DNA of 33,186 bases from Nonomuraea terrae (GTDB lineage Bacteria > Actinomycetota > Actinomycetes > Streptosporangiales > Streptosporangiaceae): contig NZ_SMKQ01000086.1 in the NCBI RefSeq assembly GCF_004348995.1, positions 1 through 33,186 on the forward strand. Direction: 5' to 3'. The position numbers and the translations under genes are program-made. The notes under the pieces are model-generated. The model was not told where the DNA came from and did not search any database. It worked only from the letters and a program-made list of their open reading frames with translations. Positions within the stretch are counted from its first letter, which is position 1. Each line of letters opens with the position of its first letter. Positions 1-7,900 of the stretch are shown here, piece by piece.

Positions 1-1013
1 GGTTTGTGGGCGACGAGGATGTCGCGGACGATGGCCTGGTCGACCCAGTGTTCGAAGTCGGGATATTCCATGACCTGCAGGCCAGCGTCCAGCAGGATCT
101 CGCCCAGCTCGGCGCGCGTGCCGCCGTAGGTGTTCCAGGCGATGCCCATCGCGCCGCCCGGGCGCAGCAGCTCGGCCCAGACCGGCACGGCCTGGCGCAG
201 CAGCTCCAGCGGGCTGCGCGACAGGCCGCTCCCACCCTTGCTGCCGTGCTGGACGCCGTAGGGCGCGTCGGTCACCAGCAGGTCGAACGAGCGGGGCTTG
301 AAGAAGTCGCGGCTTTTGAGGGTGTCGGCGTTGACCACGGTCAGGTGTTGCACGTCACCGGCCTTGACCGCCTCCTTCGACAGCCCGAACGTCACGTTGA
401 GCCGCCGCCCGACCAGCGCCCGCTCGCGGCGCACCGGCACGGTCTCGGCGGTGTGCTTGAGCCGCTTGTTGCGCAGCCACGTCTTGATGAAGCCGGTGTA
501 GGCCTCGAAGTCCTTGCCGTCGACGTCGATGCCGTAGGCGTCGTAGCCGTACATGAGGGCCTGGTTGAGGGTGGTGCCGCGGCCGCACAGCGGGTCGAAC
601 ACCGAAAGCCCGTCGCCCAGCCCCTTGTCGCCGGCCAGCGCGGTGACGTTGAGCAGCAGCTTGGTGAAGTGCTCGTTGGTCTTGCCGGCGTATTTCTGGA
701 TGGTGATCAGGTCGCTGCTCAGCCGGTCGCGCGGGCGCATGGCCAGCGGGCGCAGCAGCTCGCCCTCCATGCCGAAGACGACGTAGACGGAGGACAGGTT
801 GGACAGCAGCGCGACGTCGGCGTCGGCGAGCGGCCGCGCGGTCTCGAACGTCACGTAGGGGACGCCGCCGATCCGCGTCTCCTCGCTGCCCACGACGTCG
901 ACGTCGAGGGCCCGCGCGCTGAAGACGGCCAGCTCGGCGCGGGTCAGCCGGGCGGCGCTCTCGCCGTAGACCCGGTTGAAGGCAGGCAGGATCAGGAGCG
1001 CGTAACGAGGCAT
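1..1013 (-). CDS. TRM11-like SAM-dependent RNA/DNA methyltransferase, 3' end outside window
   Basis: The gene reads leftward from ATG at 1013 and runs off the window after about 337 codons, so the C-terminus is missing. A Rossmann-type methyltransferase core is visible: SAM-binding motif I FDPLCGRGTTLNQA at residues 139-152, an acidic GIDVD loop at 161-165, and catalytic motif IV as TDAPYG at 248-253. The last is a variant of the (D/N)PPY motif of amino-methyltransferases. The N-terminal 110 residues carry no motif I recognise but suit the substrate-binding extension of TRM11/RlmL-type enzymes. An N-methylation of guanine or adenine in tRNA or rRNA is the likely reaction; the substrate cannot be read from sequence. 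It is divergent from ribF, with 81 bases between the starts, and appears to have a leaderless promoter. Confidence 0.85.
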   Translation of the reverse strand, partial: MPRYALLILPAFNRVYGESAARLTRAELAVFSARALDVDVVGSEETRIGGVPYVTFETARPLADADVALLSNLSSVYVVFGMEGELLRPLAMRPRDRLSSDLITIQKYAGKTNEHFTKLLLNVTALAGDKGLGDGLSVFDPLCGRGTTLNQALMYGYDAYGIDVDGKDFEAYTGFIKTWLRNKRLKHTAETVPVRRERALVGRRLNVTFGLSKEAVKAGDVQHLTVVNADTLKSRDFFKPRSFDLLVTDAPYGVQHGSKGGSGLSRSPLELLRQAVPVWAELLRPGGAMGIAWNTYGGTRAELGEILLDAGLQVMEYPDFEHWVDQAIVRDILVAHK

Positions 1014-1021
1014 GATGCCCG

Positions 1022-1027
1022 ATGATA
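1022..1027 (-). promoter_or_regulatory. -10 box TATCAT for the methyltransferase
   Basis: On the minus strand TATCAT lies 8 nt before the ATG at 1013, with no Shine-Dalgarno sequence between. This is the leaderless arrangement seen repeatedly in this window. No convincing -35 element is visible. Confidence 0.5.
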
Positions 1028-1094
1028 GTGCCCTCGGTTGGAGCGGGCCGCGTCCCGCATGGCAGGCTTGTGCGCGTTGACCGGGAATGAGCGA

Positions 1095-2021
1095 ATGGGG
1101 GCTGCGGTGCAGGGTTCGGGAAGGGCCGTCGTCACCGTCGGTGTGTACGACGGCGTCCACCTGGGGCACCAGCGGGTGGTGGAACGTACGGTGGCGGTCG
1201 CCCGCGAGCGGGGGCTGCGAGGCGTCGCCGTGACGTTCGAGCCGCATCCCGACGAGATCGTCCGGCCCGGCGCGCGACCGCAGCGGCTGACCAGCATGCG
1301 GCGCAGGATCGAGCTGCTGACCCGGCTGGGGATCGACGAGGTCCGGGTGGTGGAGTTCACGCCCGAGCTGGCGCGCGAGACCCCGGACGACTTCGCGCAG
1401 AGCGTGCTGACCGAGCGGCTGCGGGCGGCGGCGGTCGTCGTGGGGGACGATTTCGTGTTCGGCCGTGACGCCAGCGGCGATGTCGAGATATTGCGGACGC
1501 TGGGCGAAAAATATGACTTCGCGGTGGAGGTCGTGCCCCGGCTCGACGACGTCTCCTCCACCGCCGTCCGCGAGCTCCTCACCGCCGGCGACGTCGAGAC
1601 CGCCGCGGCCAGGCTCGGCCGGCCGCACCGCGTCGAGGGCATCGTCGTACGCGGCTACCAGCGCGGACGCGAGCTCGGCTTCCCCACCGCCAACGTCGAG
1701 ACCCCGCAGCACACCGCGATCCCGGCCGACGGCGTCTACGCCGGATGGCTGCAGAGCGTCCCGGTGGCCAACCTCCCCACCCTGTACGAAGGGCAGCGCT
1801 GGCCCGCGGCCATCTCCGTCGGCACCAACCCGACGTTCGAGGGCGTGCCGCGCACGGTGGAGGCGTACGCGCTCGACCGCGACGACCTGGATCTCTACGG
1901 CACGCACGTGGCGGTGGAGTTCGCGGCGCGCCTGCGCGGCAACACCCGCTTCGACTCGATCGACGCCCTGATCGCCCAGATTCACGACGATGTGGCGGCC
2001 ACCCGACGTCTGACGAGCTGA
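1095..2021 (+). CDS. ribF: Bifunctional riboflavin kinase / FAD synthetase
   Basis: RibF phosphorylates riboflavin to FMN and adenylylates FMN to FAD in the cytoplasm. The N-terminal nucleotidyltransferase domain shows VGVYDGVHLGHQ at residues 15-26 (the HxGH ATP-binding signature) and GDDFVFG at 117-123, followed by SSTAVR at 154-159. The C-terminal flavokinase domain shows GFPTANV at 195-201, NPTF at 245-248 and the catalytic glutamate in VEAYALD. At 308 residues the length is normal. I chose ATG 1095 because it puts the nucleotide-binding strand at the usual distance from the N-terminus; ATG 1059 and TTG 1038 are in-frame alternatives. ribF precedes rpsO as in many actinomycetes, but its usual upstream partner truB is not the adjacent gene here. 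Confidence 0.95.
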   Translation: MGAAVQGSGRAVVTVGVYDGVHLGHQRVVERTVAVARERGLRGVAVTFEPHPDEIVRPGARPQRLTSMRRRIELLTRLGIDEVRVVEFTPELARETPDDFAQSVLTERLRAAAVVVGDDFVFGRDASGDVEILRTLGEKYDFAVEVVPRLDDVSSTAVRELLTAGDVETAAARLGRPHRVEGIVVRGYQRGRELGFPTANVETPQHTAIPADGVYAGWLQSVPVANLPTLYEGQRWPAAISVGTNPTFEGVPRTVEAYALDRDDLDLYGTHVAVEFAARLRGNTRFDSIDALIAQIHDDVAATRRLTS

Positions 2022-2188
2022 CGGCTCCCGTCTCCCGTCCCGCGACCACCCCGAGCATCCGGCACGAGGTGGTAACCTTGCATGTCGGCTCTGTAGCGGC
2101 GGAGCTGTCCGCTGCCCATGACGGCCTTCACACGGCGACTGTAGGCACGCACGGTCGTTCGTCTGTCCATCTCATCGACGCGTGCCCG

Positions 2189-2202
2189 TAGAATCGAAGG
2201 AG
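2189..2202 (+). promoter_or_regulatory. rpsO start region: possible -10 TAGAAT and Shine-Dalgarno AAGGAG
   Basis: AAGGAG at 2197-2202 lies 4 nt before GTG 2207 and fixes the rpsO start. TAGAAT at 2189-2194 looks like a -10 box, but transcription from it would begin inside the Shine-Dalgarno sequence. The main promoter may lie further upstream in the 185-base ribF-rpsO gap, where no clear -35/-10 pair stands out. Confidence 0.45.
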
Positions 2203-2206
2203 AGCC

Positions 2207-2476
2207 GTGTCCCTCGACACCGCTGCCAAGAAGTCCATCATCAGCGAATACGCGACGGTCGAGGGCGACACCGGGTCGCCCGAGGTGCAGATCGCCCTGC
2301 TGAGCAAGCGCATCAGCGAGCTCACCGAGCACCTGAAGACGCACAAGCACGACCACCACAGCCGTCGTGGCCTGCTGCTTCTCGTGGGCCGTCGGCGCCG
2401 CCTGCTGAAGTACCTGCAGAAGATCGACATCCAGCGTTACCGCTCGCTCATCGAGCGGCTCGGCCTGCGCCGATAA
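2207..2476 (+). CDS. rpsO: 30S ribosomal protein S15
   Basis: The 89-residue product is full length for S15, which binds 16S rRNA early in assembly of the small-subunit platform. Diagnostic stretches are GDTGSPEVQIA near residue 21, the LTEHLKTHKHDHHSRRGL segment at about 38-55 that contacts rRNA, and the basic end RYRSLIERLGLRR. The GTG start is set by AAGGAG four bases upstream. A strong hairpin starts four bases after the stop, and pnp follows about 300 bases on. This is the widely conserved rpsO-pnp pair. Confidence 0.98.
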   Translation: MSLDTAAKKSIISEYATVEGDTGSPEVQIALLSKRISELTEHLKTHKHDHHSRRGLLLLVGRRRRLLKYLQKIDIQRYRSLIERLGLRR

Positions 2477-2480
2477 CATG

Positions 2481-2510
2481 GAAGGGAGCGGCGTCCGCGC
2501 CGCTCCCTTC
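2481..2510 (+). terminator. Hairpin terminator/attenuator after rpsO
   Basis: A perfect 12-bp inverted repeat, GAAGGGAGCGGC paired with GCCGCTCCCTTC, encloses a 6-nt loop. It lies directly after the rpsO stop. There is no long T-run, which is common for terminators in high-GC actinomycetes. Partial read-through into pnp is likely. Confidence 0.8.
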
Positions 2511-2534
2511 TCATATGGGTACGACCGATATGAG

Positions 2535-2569
2535 CAGGCGCGTGGCGGCGTGAATCGGCCACGCGCCTG
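2535..2569 (+). promoter_or_regulatory. rpsO-pnp intergenic hairpin, possible RNase III processing site
   Basis: CAGGCGCGTGGC and GCCACGCGCCTG form a perfect 12-bp stem with an 11-nt loop. It lies 25 nt after the rpsO terminator and about 205 nt before the pnp start, with no T-run. In E. coli and Streptomyces the rpsO-pnp intergenic hairpin is known to be cut by RNase III and to take part in control of pnp; assigning that role here is by analogy. Confidence 0.65.
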
Positions 2570-2703
2570 ACGTACAACTGAAGATCCGAGACACACAGCC
2601 CCCGCGTCCGTCAGCACCATGCGACCCGCGACGCCTGCGGGCCGGTCCTCGGTAGTGGCTTCCGGTAGGACTCGATGTCCTCGACCGGGTGCTTCGATCG
2701 AAG

Positions 2704-2733
2704 ACCGGCGCTGCACCTAACGAGGGTGCCGGT
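2704..2733 (+). promoter_or_regulatory. Bulged hairpin in the pnp leader
   Basis: ACCGG and CACC on the left pair with GGTG and CCGGT on the right around a 7-nt loop, with a 5-nt bulge on the left arm. GCACC at 2713-2717 could alternatively pair with an upstream GGTGC at 2688-2692, so two exclusive folds are possible. The structure ends 27 nt before the pnp Shine-Dalgarno sequence. Confidence 0.35.
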
Positions 2734-2760
2734 GAGAAAAGGGCGCGGGAGACCGACCAC

Positions 2761-2767
2761 AAGGAGG
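2761..2767 (+). promoter_or_regulatory. pnp ribosome-binding site AAGGAGG
   Basis: A near-perfect Shine-Dalgarno sequence lies 6 nt before GTG 2774. It selects that codon over an in-frame GTG 99 bases upstream, which would add 33 residues not typical of the family. Confidence 0.85.
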
Positions 2768-2773
2768 TCCCCC

Positions 2774-5107
2774 GTGGAGGGTGTCCACACCGCTGAAGCC
2801 GTCATAGACAACGGTTCGTTCGGCACGCGCACGATCCGGTTCGAGACCGGTCGCTTCGCGCGTCAGGCGGCGGGTTCCGCCGTCGCCTATCTCGACAACG
2901 ACACGATGGTGCTCTCGGCGACCACCGCGTCCAAGGCTCCGAAGGAGCAGTTCGACTTCTTCCCGCTGACGGTGGACGTCGAAGAGCGCATGTACGCCGC
3001 GGGCCGCATCCCCGGCTCGTTCTTCCGCCGTGAGGGCCGTCCTTCCGAGGACGCCATCCTCACCTGCCGCCTGATCGACCGGCCGCTGCGCCCGTCGTTC
3101 GTCAAGGGCCTGCGCAACGAGGTGCAGGTCGTCGCCACGATCATGGCGCTCAACCCCGACCACCTCTACGACGTGGTCGCGATCAACGCCGCGTCCCTGT
3201 CCACGCAGCTGGCGGGCCTGCCGTTCTCCGGCCCCATCGGCGGCGTGCGGGTCGCGCTGATCGAGGGCCAGTGGGTGGCGTTCCCGACCCACCACGAGCT
3301 GGAGCGGGCCACGTTCGACATGGTCGTGGCGGGCCGCGTGCTCGACGACGGCGACGTCGCGATCATGATGGTCGAGGCCGAGTCCACCAAGGACACGCTG
3401 AAGCTGGTCGCCGACGGCGCCGTCGCGCCGACCGAGGAGGCCGTCGCGCAGGGCCTCGACGCCGCCAAGCCCTTCATCAAGGTGCTGTGCGAGGCGCAGT
3501 CGCGCATCGCGCGGGTCGCCGCCAAGGAGACGGCCGAGTTCCCGGTCTTCCTCGACTACCAGGAAGACACCTACGCCGCCGTCGAGGCAGCGATCAAGAC
3601 CGAGCTGGCCGCCGCGCTGACCATCGCCGGCAAGCAGGAGCGCGAGAACGAGCTCGACAAGGTCAAGGCGCTGGCCGCCGAGAAGCTCCTGCCCGACTTC
3701 GAGGGCCGCGAGAAGGAGATCAGCGCCGCGTTCCGCGCGGTGATGAAGAAGCTCATGCGCCAGCGGGTCGTCAAGGAGGGCGTGCGCATCGACGGCCGCG
3801 GCACGAAGGACATCCGCGCGCTGTCCGCCGAGGTCCACGTGGTGCCCCGGGTGCACGGCTCGGCGCTGTTCGAGCGCGGCGAGACCCAGATCATGGGCAT
3901 CACGACGCTCAACATGCTCCGCATGGAGCAGGTCATCGACACGCTCAACCCCGAGCGCACCAAGCGCTACATGCACAACTACAACTTCCCGCCCTACTCC
4001 ACCGGTGAGACCGGCCGGGTGGGCTCGCCCAAGCGCCGCGAGATCGGTCACGGCGCGCTGGCCGAGCGGGCGCTGATCCCGGTGCTCCCGACCCGCGAGG
4101 AGTTCCCGTACGCCATCCGCCAGGTCTCCGAGGCGCTCGGCTCCAACGGCTCGACCTCGATGGGCTCGGTGTGCGCGTCCACGATGGCGCTGCTCGACGC
4201 CGGCGTGCCGCTCAAGGAGATGGTCGCGGGCATCGCGATGGGCCTGATCGGCGAGGGTGACACCTACGTCACCCTGACCGACATCCTCGGCGCCGAGGAC
4301 GCCATGGGCGACATGGACTTCAAGGTCGCCGGCACCAAGGACCTCATCACCGCCCTGCAGCTCGACACCAAGCTCGACGGCATCCCGGCCCACGTGCTGG
4401 CCGGCGCGCTCAAGCAGGCCAAGGGCGCTCGCCTGGCGATCCTCGACGTGATGCAGGAGGCGATCGACTCCCCGGCGGAGATGAACCCGACCGCGCCGCG
4501 CATCATCACCATCAAGGTCCCGGTCGACAAGATCGGCGAGGTCATCGGCCCGAAGGGCAAGATGATCAACCAGATCCAGGACGACACGGGCGCCGAGATC
4601 ACCATCGAGGACGACGGCACGATCTACATCGGCGCCACCGACGGCCCGTCCGCCGAGGCGGCGCGGTCGGCGATCAACGCGATCGCCAACCCGCACATGC
4701 CGGAGGTCGGCGAGCGCTACCTGGGCACGGTCGTCAAGATCGCGGCCTTCGGCGCGTTCGTCTCGCTCATGCCGGGCAAGGACGGCCTGCTGCACGTCTC
4801 GCAGATCCGCAAGCTGCACGGCGGCAAGCGCATCGAGAACGTCGAAGACGTGATGAGCGTCGGCGAGAAGATCCAGGTCGAGATCGCCGAGATCGACGGC
4901 CGCGGCAAGCTCTCGCTGGTGCCGGTCGAGGTCATCGAGAAGGAGGCCGCCGAGAAGGAGGCCAAGGGCGGGGCCGCCGAGGGTGACGACACCGACGTCC
5001 CGGCGCAGGCCGAGGCTTCGGGCGAGGACAAGTCCGAGCGGCCCCGTCGCACCCGTACGCGCGTGCGCACCACCCGCAGCGCCGAGGGAGACGACCGCAA
5101 CTCGTGA
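2774..5107 (+). CDS. pnp: Polynucleotide phosphorylase (PNPase/GpsI)
   Basis: The 777-residue enzyme degrades RNA 3'-to-5' by phosphorolysis and can also add 3' tails. Two RNase PH domains are visible. The first carries EERMYAAGRIPGSFFRREGR at about 70-89. The second carries FPPYSTGETGRVGSPKRREI at about 404-423 and AEDAMGDMDFK near 505, with acidic catalytic residues. They are followed by a KH domain with the GxxG loop IGPKGKM near 587 and an S1 RNA-binding domain at about 644-715. The tail from about 722 is acidic, then arginine-rich, as in other actinomycete PNPases. The Streptomyces homologue was described as guanosine pentaphosphate synthetase I. The stop overlaps the next start (GTGA), so the peptidase is probably translationally coupled. 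Confidence 0.98.
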   Translation: MEGVHTAEAVIDNGSFGTRTIRFETGRFARQAAGSAVAYLDNDTMVLSATTASKAPKEQFDFFPLTVDVEERMYAAGRIPGSFFRREGRPSEDAILTCRLIDRPLRPSFVKGLRNEVQVVATIMALNPDHLYDVVAINAASLSTQLAGLPFSGPIGGVRVALIEGQWVAFPTHHELERATFDMVVAGRVLDDGDVAIMMVEAESTKDTLKLVADGAVAPTEEAVAQGLDAAKPFIKVLCEAQSRIARVAAKETAEFPVFLDYQEDTYAAVEAAIKTELAAALTIAGKQERENELDKVKALAAEKLLPDFEGREKEISAAFRAVMKKLMRQRVVKEGVRIDGRGTKDIRALSAEVHVVPRVHGSALFERGETQIMGITTLNMLRMEQVIDTLNPERTKRYMHNYNFPPYSTGETGRVGSPKRREIGHGALAERALIPVLPTREEFPYAIRQVSEALGSNGSTSMGSVCASTMALLDAGVPLKEMVAGIAMGLIGEGDTYVTLTDILGAEDAMGDMDFKVAGTKDLITALQLDTKLDGIPAHVLAGALKQAKGARLAILDVMQEAIDSPAEMNPTAPRIITIKVPVDKIGEVIGPKGKMINQIQDDTGAEITIEDDGTIYIGATDGPSAEAARSAINAIANPHMPEVGERYLGTVVKIAAFGAFVSLMPGKDGLLHVSQIRKLHGGKRIENVEDVMSVGEKIQVEIAEIDGRGKLSLVPVEVIEKEAAEKEAKGGAAEGDDTDVPAQAEASGEDKSERPRRTRTRVRTTRSAEGDDRNS

Positions 5108-6414
5108 GCACGACCACGCTGCACCCCGGCAAGGACGGAGCCGGGGTGGTAAGGCGCACCGTCCTCCCGGGTGGGCTGCGCGTGGTGACCGAGACCATGC
5201 CGACCGTGCGCAGCGTCGCGGTCGGCATGTGGGTCGGCATCGGTTCGCGTGACGAGGCCCCCGAGCACATGGGGGCCACCCATTTCCTCGAGCACCTGCT
5301 GTTCAAGGGCACGGCCACCCGCGACGCCATGGAGATCTCCGCCTCCATCGAGGGCATCGGCGGTGAGATCAACGCCTTCACCGCCAAGGAGTACACCTGC
5401 TACTACGCGCGGGTCCTCGACGAGGACCTGCCGATCGCGGTGGACGTGCTCGCCGATGTGGTGACGAGCTCCCTGGTGAGCGAGGAGGACGTCGAGTCGG
5501 AGCGTGGCGTGATCCTGGAGGAGATCGCCATGCACGACGACGACCCCTCCGACGTGGTGCACGAGCAGTTCGCCGCCGAGCTGTACGGCGACTCGCCGAT
5601 CGGCCGCCCGATCCTCGGCACGGTCGAGTCGATCAACTCCCTGGCCAGGGAGCGGATCGCGGAGTACTACCGCCGCTACTACCGGCCCCGCCGCACCGTC
5701 GTCTCCGTCGCCGGCAACATCCGGCACGAGGAGGTCGTCGAGCTCGTCACCCGCGCTTACGAGCGGGCGGGCGCGCTGAGCGGCGCGGCGGAGTTCGCCC
5801 CGCCGCGCACGAGCGGCCCCGGAGCCGAGACGCGCTCCGGCGTACGCGTGCTCGACCGGCCCACCGAGCAGGCCAACCTGGTGCTCGGCACGACCGGCCT
5901 GGCCCGTACCGACGATCGCAGGTTCGCGATGGGCGTGCTCAACGCCGCCCTGGGCGGTGGCATGTCGTCGCGGCTGTTCCAGGAGATCCGGGAGAAGCGT
6001 GGCCTGGCGTACTCCGCCTACAGCTACACCTCGGCCTACGCCGACACCGGCCAGTTCGGCATCTACGTGGGCTGCCTGCCCTCGAAGATCGACGACGTGC
6101 TGAAGATCTGCCGTGACGAGCTGGCCAGGGTCGTGACCGAGGGCCTGGCCGCCGACGAGATCATGCGCGGCAAGGGCCAGATGCGCGGCGGGCTCGTGCT
6201 GGGCCTGGAGGACACCGGCTCGCGCATGTCCCGCATCGGCAAGAACGACCTGGTCTACGACGAGCTCATGTCGGTCGACGAGGTGCTCGCGCGCATCGAG
6301 TCGGTCACCCCCGACGAGATCTCCGAGGTGGCCCGCGACGTGCTCAACCGGCCGCTCACGCTCGCCGTGATCGGCCCGTACGGCGACAAGGACTTCTCCG
6401 ACGCCATCCGCTGA
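5104..6414 (+). CDS. M16 family zinc metallopeptidase (processing-peptidase-like)
   Basis: The 436-residue protein has the inverted zinc motif HFLEH at residues 60-64 (HxxEH), with the third ligand in the LEEIAMH segment near 138-144. The second, catalytically inactive M16 half spans roughly 200-430 and contains the family's usual R/Y-containing segment EIREKRGLAYSAYSYTSAYA near 295-314. No signal peptide or membrane segment is seen, so it probably acts in the cytoplasm. GTG 5104 overlaps the pnp stop. The pnp-M16-dapB order is conserved in actinomycetes. Its substrate is unknown. Confidence 0.93.
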   Translation: MSTTTLHPGKDGAGVVRRTVLPGGLRVVTETMPTVRSVAVGMWVGIGSRDEAPEHMGATHFLEHLLFKGTATRDAMEISASIEGIGGEINAFTAKEYTCYYARVLDEDLPIAVDVLADVVTSSLVSEEDVESERGVILEEIAMHDDDPSDVVHEQFAAELYGDSPIGRPILGTVESINSLARERIAEYYRRYYRPRRTVVSVAGNIRHEEVVELVTRAYERAGALSGAAEFAPPRTSGPGAETRSGVRVLDRPTEQANLVLGTTGLARTDDRRFAMGVLNAALGGGMSSRLFQEIREKRGLAYSAYSYTSAYADTGQFGIYVGCLPSKIDDVLKICRDELARVVTEGLAADEIMRGKGQMRGGLVLGLEDTGSRMSRIGKNDLVYDELMSVDEVLARIESVTPDEISEVARDVLNRPLTLAVIGPYGDKDFSDAIR

Positions 6415-6419
6415 GCCCC

Positions 6420-6444
6420 GGCGGGCCGCCGGTCGCGGCCCGCC
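6420..6444 (+). terminator. Hairpin terminator after the M16 peptidase gene
   Basis: GGCGGGCCGC and GCGGCCCGCC form a perfect 10-bp stem with a 5-nt loop a few bases after the stop codon. There is no T-run. It separates the pnp-peptidase unit from dapB. Confidence 0.7.
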
Positions 6445-6467
6445 GCTTCGGCTCCGGGCAGGTGGGA

Positions 6468-6473
6468 TAGGGT
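6468..6473 (+). promoter_or_regulatory. -10 box TAGGGT for dapB, leaderless
   Basis: TAGGGT ends 7 nt before GTG 6481 and no Shine-Dalgarno sequence is present. This is the classic spacing for a leaderless actinobacterial transcript. Confidence 0.6.
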
Positions 6474-6480
6474 TGGCCGT

Positions 6481-7218
6481 GTGATCAAGGTAGGTGTGCT
6501 CGGCGCCCGCGGCCGTGTGGGCGTGGAGGTGTGCAAGGCGGTCGAGGCGGCCTCCGACATGGAGCTCGTGGCCGCGCTCGACAAGGACGACTCCATCGAG
6601 GGGCTGCAGGACGCGGAGGTGGTGGTCGACTTCACCCACCCCGACGTGGTCATGGGCAACCTCGAATGGGCGATCGGTCACGGCATCCACCCGGTGGTCG
6701 GCACGACCGGCTTCGACGAGGGCAGGCTGGAGACCGTACGCGGGTGGCTGGCGGCCTCGCCGGGCACCAACTGCCTGATCGCCCCCAACTTCGGCATCGC
6801 GGCCGTGCTGATGATGCACTTCGCCCAGCAGGCGGCGCGCTACTTCGAGTCCGTCGAGATCGTCGAGCTGCACCACCCCAACAAGGCCGACGCGCCCTCC
6901 GGCACGGCCCGCCGTACGGCGGAGCTGGTGGCCGAGGCGCGGTCCAAGGCCGGGCTGGGCGCGATGCCCGACGCGACGACCACCGCGCTCGACGGTTCGC
7001 GCGGGGCCGACGTCGGCGGCGTGCACGTCCACGCGGTGCGCCTGTCGGGGCTGATCGCGCACCAGGAGGTGCTGCTCGGCGGCGACGGCGAGATCCTGAC
7101 GATCCGCCACGACACGATGAGCAGGTCGGCGTTCGCGCCGGGCGTGCTGCTGGGCGTGCGCAGGGTGCGCGAGGTGCCTGGTCTGACGGTGGGTCTCGAG
7201 CCGCTGCTCGACCTTTGA
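6481..7218 (+). CDS. dapB: 4-hydroxy-tetrahydrodipicolinate reductase
   Basis: DapB reduces the DapA product with NAD(P)H on the way to meso-diaminopimelate and lysine. The N-terminal Rossmann motif GARGRVG is at residues 8-14. The substrate-domain signature ELHHPNKADAPSGTA is at 129-143, with the catalytic histidine pair and lysine. GTTGF at 74-78 and APNFGI at 101-106 are also typical. At 245 residues it is full length. The GTG start follows a leaderless-type -10 box. Its pathway partner dapA is at 24888 in this window, about 17.7 kb away. Confidence 0.97.
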   Translation: MIKVGVLGARGRVGVEVCKAVEAASDMELVAALDKDDSIEGLQDAEVVVDFTHPDVVMGNLEWAIGHGIHPVVGTTGFDEGRLETVRGWLAASPGTNCLIAPNFGIAAVLMMHFAQQAARYFESVEIVELHHPNKADAPSGTARRTAELVAEARSKAGLGAMPDATTTALDGSRGADVGGVHVHAVRLSGLIAHQEVLLGGDGEILTIRHDTMSRSAFAPGVLLGVRRVREVPGLTVGLEPLLDL

Positions 7219-7226
7219 TCGCCGTA

Positions 7227-7266
7227 CACGACGTGCCCACCACCGAGTGGTAATGGGCACGTCGTG
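7227..7266 (+). terminator. Hairpin terminator after dapB
   Basis: CACGACGTGCCCA and TGGGCACGTCGTG form a perfect 13-bp stem around a 14-nt loop, starting 8 nt after the dapB stop. It has no T-run. Confidence 0.75.
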
Positions 7267-7358
7267 AGGAGAGGGTCCCGGCTCCGCACAGCCGGGCCTA
7301 CGATCATCAACCCTAATACGAGCGGCGAGATCCACCCGAAACATGAGATCGTGTCGCC

Positions 7359-7850
7359 ATGGTGCGATGGGCTCAAGCCGCCGAACTTCCCGGGCTGGTC
7401 GCTGTCGAGCTGGCCGCCGACAGGCTGTTCGAGCAGATGGGCATCGTCTTCCCACCCGGCACGACCATGATCGAGGATGTTGGCGACCCCGGTCCGGTGC
7501 TGGTCGAGGGGGAGCCGCCGGCCGGGTTCGCGCTGATCGGGCAGGCAGACGGCAACGTCCATCTCGACCAGCTCGCCGTCCACCCCGACAGCATGCGGCA
7601 GGGCATCGGCGGGCGGCTGCTGGCGGCCGTGGTCGACCTCGCGCGGGCCGCGGGCGCGCCCGCCGTGACGCTGACGACCTACCGCGACGTGCCGTGGAAC
7701 GCGCCCTGGTATGCGCGGCACGGCTTCTCCGTGCTGCCCGAGAGCGTGTGGGGGCCGCAGCTGCGGGCGCTGGTGAAGCATGAGCGCGAGCTGGGCATCG
7801 AGGTCGCCCCCCGCGTGGTGATGAGCCGCGCCACCGAGATCGGGGAATAA
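7359..7850 (+). CDS. GNAT family N-acetyltransferase
   Basis: The 163-residue protein has the acetyl-CoA pyrophosphate loop RQGIGGRLL at about 79-87, preceded by the beta-4 strand HLDQLAVHPD. It ends in a beta segment, NAPWYARHGFSVLP, typical of small GNAT enzymes. The acceptor substrate cannot be predicted. No clear Shine-Dalgarno sequence or -10 box precedes ATG 7359, so the start is less certain than the domain. It sits alone between the dapB terminator and the MFS remnant. Confidence 0.85.
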   Translation: MVRWAQAAELPGLVAVELAADRLFEQMGIVFPPGTTMIEDVGDPGPVLVEGEPPAGFALIGQADGNVHLDQLAVHPDSMRQGIGGRLLAAVVDLARAAGAPAVTLTTYRDVPWNAPWYARHGFSVLPESVWGPQLRALVKHERELGIEVAPRVVMSRATEIGE

Positions 7851-7900
7851 CGTGGCTTTTCCGCTGATCTTCACCGTGTGATGCCCTCAGAGTCGGGCGA

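Noticed and set aside
6..1025. Long plus-strand open frame over the methyltransferase
   Set aside because: It is antisense to a gene with clear methyltransferase motifs, and its composition (Val, Ala, Arg, Gln-rich) is typical of a shadow frame in high-GC DNA.
2717..4819. 700-codon minus-strand open frame
   Set aside because: It is a shadow of pnp; the product is a low-complexity Asp/Arg/Leu/His-rich string without a domain.
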